Shown: positions 62,882 to 64,000 of the stretch, in pieces
Position numbering within the stretch: the first letter of the stretch is position 1
How the letters are laid out: every line of letters starts with the position of its first letter
DNA from: Holothuria scabra
Taxonomy: Eukaryota; Echinodermata; Holothuroidea; Aspidochirotida; Holothuriidae
DNA: 64,000 nucleotides
NCBI GenBank assembly: GCA_037179385.1
Contig: CM074184.1
Coordinates: forward strand, 18,060,001 to 18,124,000
Direction: 5' to 3'
Program-made: the position numbers and the translations under genes
Notes under the pieces: model-generated
Databases searched by the model: none
Told to the model about the DNA's origin: nothing
What the model saw: the letters and a program-made list of their open reading frames with translations, nothing else

Positions 62882-64000
62882 ATGTCTAAAAGCAGACAAG
62901 AGGACGAGCAAAGCAGAGAAGGCCAGAAGCCAACAGACCAGAGGCAGAGACCGCTGAGAGAGATTTTTTTCCCCCAGTTATCCATATCAAGTGTCAAAGT
63001 TATCCCAGAGACACAGTATGATCCACATGAAAGCCAGAGACAGCCATGGAGTGAGGACGAGGCTACCAGGCAGCAAGAGAAGCGGGTCCAGGTGTCCAAG
63101 AAGGAAATCCCAAAGTAGAGCTGGACAGAAGAGGCCGAGTTGAGGTTGGTCGAGCTTGTGAAAGAGAACTCCCAGCTGTATGACAAGAAGCAGAATGAGT
63201 GGCTCAAGGTGGCGGCCAAGGACAGCCGGTGGGACCAAGTCGGAGAGCAGCTGGAGCCTCCTGCCACTGGTCCCCAATGCAAGAAGCACTACGAGAACAC
63301 GAGAACCAGGGTGGGGAAGATTATGAAGAAGGAGAAGAAGAGAGGGGCTGGCCAGCCACAGAGGAGTGCCTGTGATGACCAGATCATGGAGACCTGGAGT
63401 TTCTTGACGCAACACATCGTCCGGGGAGAGACAGTCCCCTGTGAGCAGTCTGCTGTCCCAGAGTCAGCTGCAGTGACGATCAGCGACGATGACGTCGATG
63501 AAGTGAGTTCAACAGGTTCCCAGAGCCAAGCATGTACTACCACCAGGAAGGGCAAGGACAAGGGCAAGGGGAAGCAGTCCAGGCCACCAACAACAGAGAG
63601 AGCCACCACAACTACCGACACCAGGGTGACCCAGAGCGACCTCAGTGATGCAGTGAAGCAGGTGAGAATCCCAATGTCTACATGTTGATTGTATTCCAGT
63701 TTGATCCATTGCTCTTGACATGACATGTGCTATATGTTGCTTGAAATGCTGTACTAAAATTGTTCCAATGTTTGTATGTTTCAGATCCTCTCCAAAGCAG
63801 ATTCCTTGGGGGCCAGCCACTCCTACACCGGCCAACAGTAGATTGTACACGATTTTGTGTGCCTGCTGGAAGGGCACATGCAGGGCATCCCTGAGGACTC
63901 GTGGTATGAATTCCAGATAGACTGCCTCAACCTTGTCCACCACTACAGGCAGCGGCGTCAGCTCTTCCAGCAGCCACAGCAACAACCACTCATGACCTGG
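62882..64000 (+). pseudogene. Myb/SANT-like DNA-binding protein of a DNA transposon, partial
   Basis: Exon 1 is 62882-63661 and exon 2 starts at 63785, with a 123-bp GT-AG intron in phase 0. The gene runs off the window. An acidic/Gln-rich N-terminus is followed by a trihelix or SANT-like domain (SWTEEAELRLVELVKENSQL, DSRWDQVGEQL, CKKHYENTRTRVGKIMKK). Then come an acidic patch (ISDDDVDEV), a Lys/Gly-rich stretch and a C-terminal segment (IPEDSWYEFQIDCLNLVHHY). This build is typical of the accessory gene of Harbinger-type elements. Two in-frame TAG codons interrupt it, at 63116-63118 and 63839-63841; the frame is otherwise open. No transposase is in the window. A domesticated host gene is less likely given the stops and the upstream repeat cluster. 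Confidence 0.7.

Noticed and set aside
62869..63985. Long minus-strand open frames opposite the Myb/SANT-like gene
   Set aside because: Leu/Ser-rich shadows of a GC-rich coding exon. The plus-strand frame has the domain, TATA box and splice sites.

Overview
This is animal genomic DNA. Genes are split by GT-AG introns, one recognisable host gene spreads six short exons over about 14 kb, and most of the rest is eukaryotic transposable elements and their relics. A CR1-like LINE, a PIF/Harbinger transposon, piggyBac- and hAT-type MITEs, a tRNA-derived SINE and many repeats rich in AGGTCA-type words fit a marine invertebrate, most likely a deuterostome such as an echinoderm. The exact group is inference.

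Layout. 1-3.2 kb: non-coding with a GT tract and a SINE relic. 3.26-8.05 kb: a decayed CR1-like LINE on the minus strand (ORF1 plus endonuclease/reverse transcriptase ORF2, pentanucleotide 3' tail) with a 251-bp piggyBac-type MITE nested in it. 8-12.7 kb: small MITEs. 12.8-24.65 kb: two head-to-tail copies of an unnamed element with long (about 0.8-1.2 kb) inverted arms. Its core carries RFX X-box palindromes and nuclear-receptor DR1 half-site arrays. Three younger insertions are dated against this duplication: a 214-bp MITE, a 3.74-kb Harbinger-like element with 47-bp perfect TIRs and a TAA target duplication, and a 671-bp TIR element. 24.7-26.15 kb: a dispersed repeat, then a 52-bp hairpin-containing tandem array.

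26.26-34.18 kb: a nearly complete PIF/Harbinger transposon with both of its genes. The MADF-BESS DNA-binding protein is on the plus strand (4 exons) and the DDE transposase on the minus strand (2 exons). The two genes are interlocked: the transposase's main exon lies in the MADF gene's third intron, and the MADF gene's last exon lies in the transposase's only intron. That intron also holds an almost pure 2.74-kb (CAT)n array with one substitution. This is the most striking object in the window.

34.2-46.4 kb: no recognised gene; a strand-asymmetric (C>G) tract, a strong hairpin, a 145-bp tandem repeat and diverged local duplications. 46.4-60.15 kb (minus strand): the 3' two thirds or less of ELAC2 (long-form tRNase Z), six phase-consistent exons encoding the catalytic C-terminal half; upstream exons lie outside the window. 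Its introns hold SINEs, MITEs, two fold-back repeats, a recent 1.24-kb tandem duplication and a minisatellite that starts at an exon's 5' splice site. 62.1-64 kb: the left part of another DNA transposon, with subterminal AGTTCACGA-type motifs, a TATA box and a Myb/SANT-like gene carrying two in-frame TAG stops and cut by the window end.

ELAC2 is the only confident host gene. Everything else recognisable as protein-coding belongs to mobile elements.
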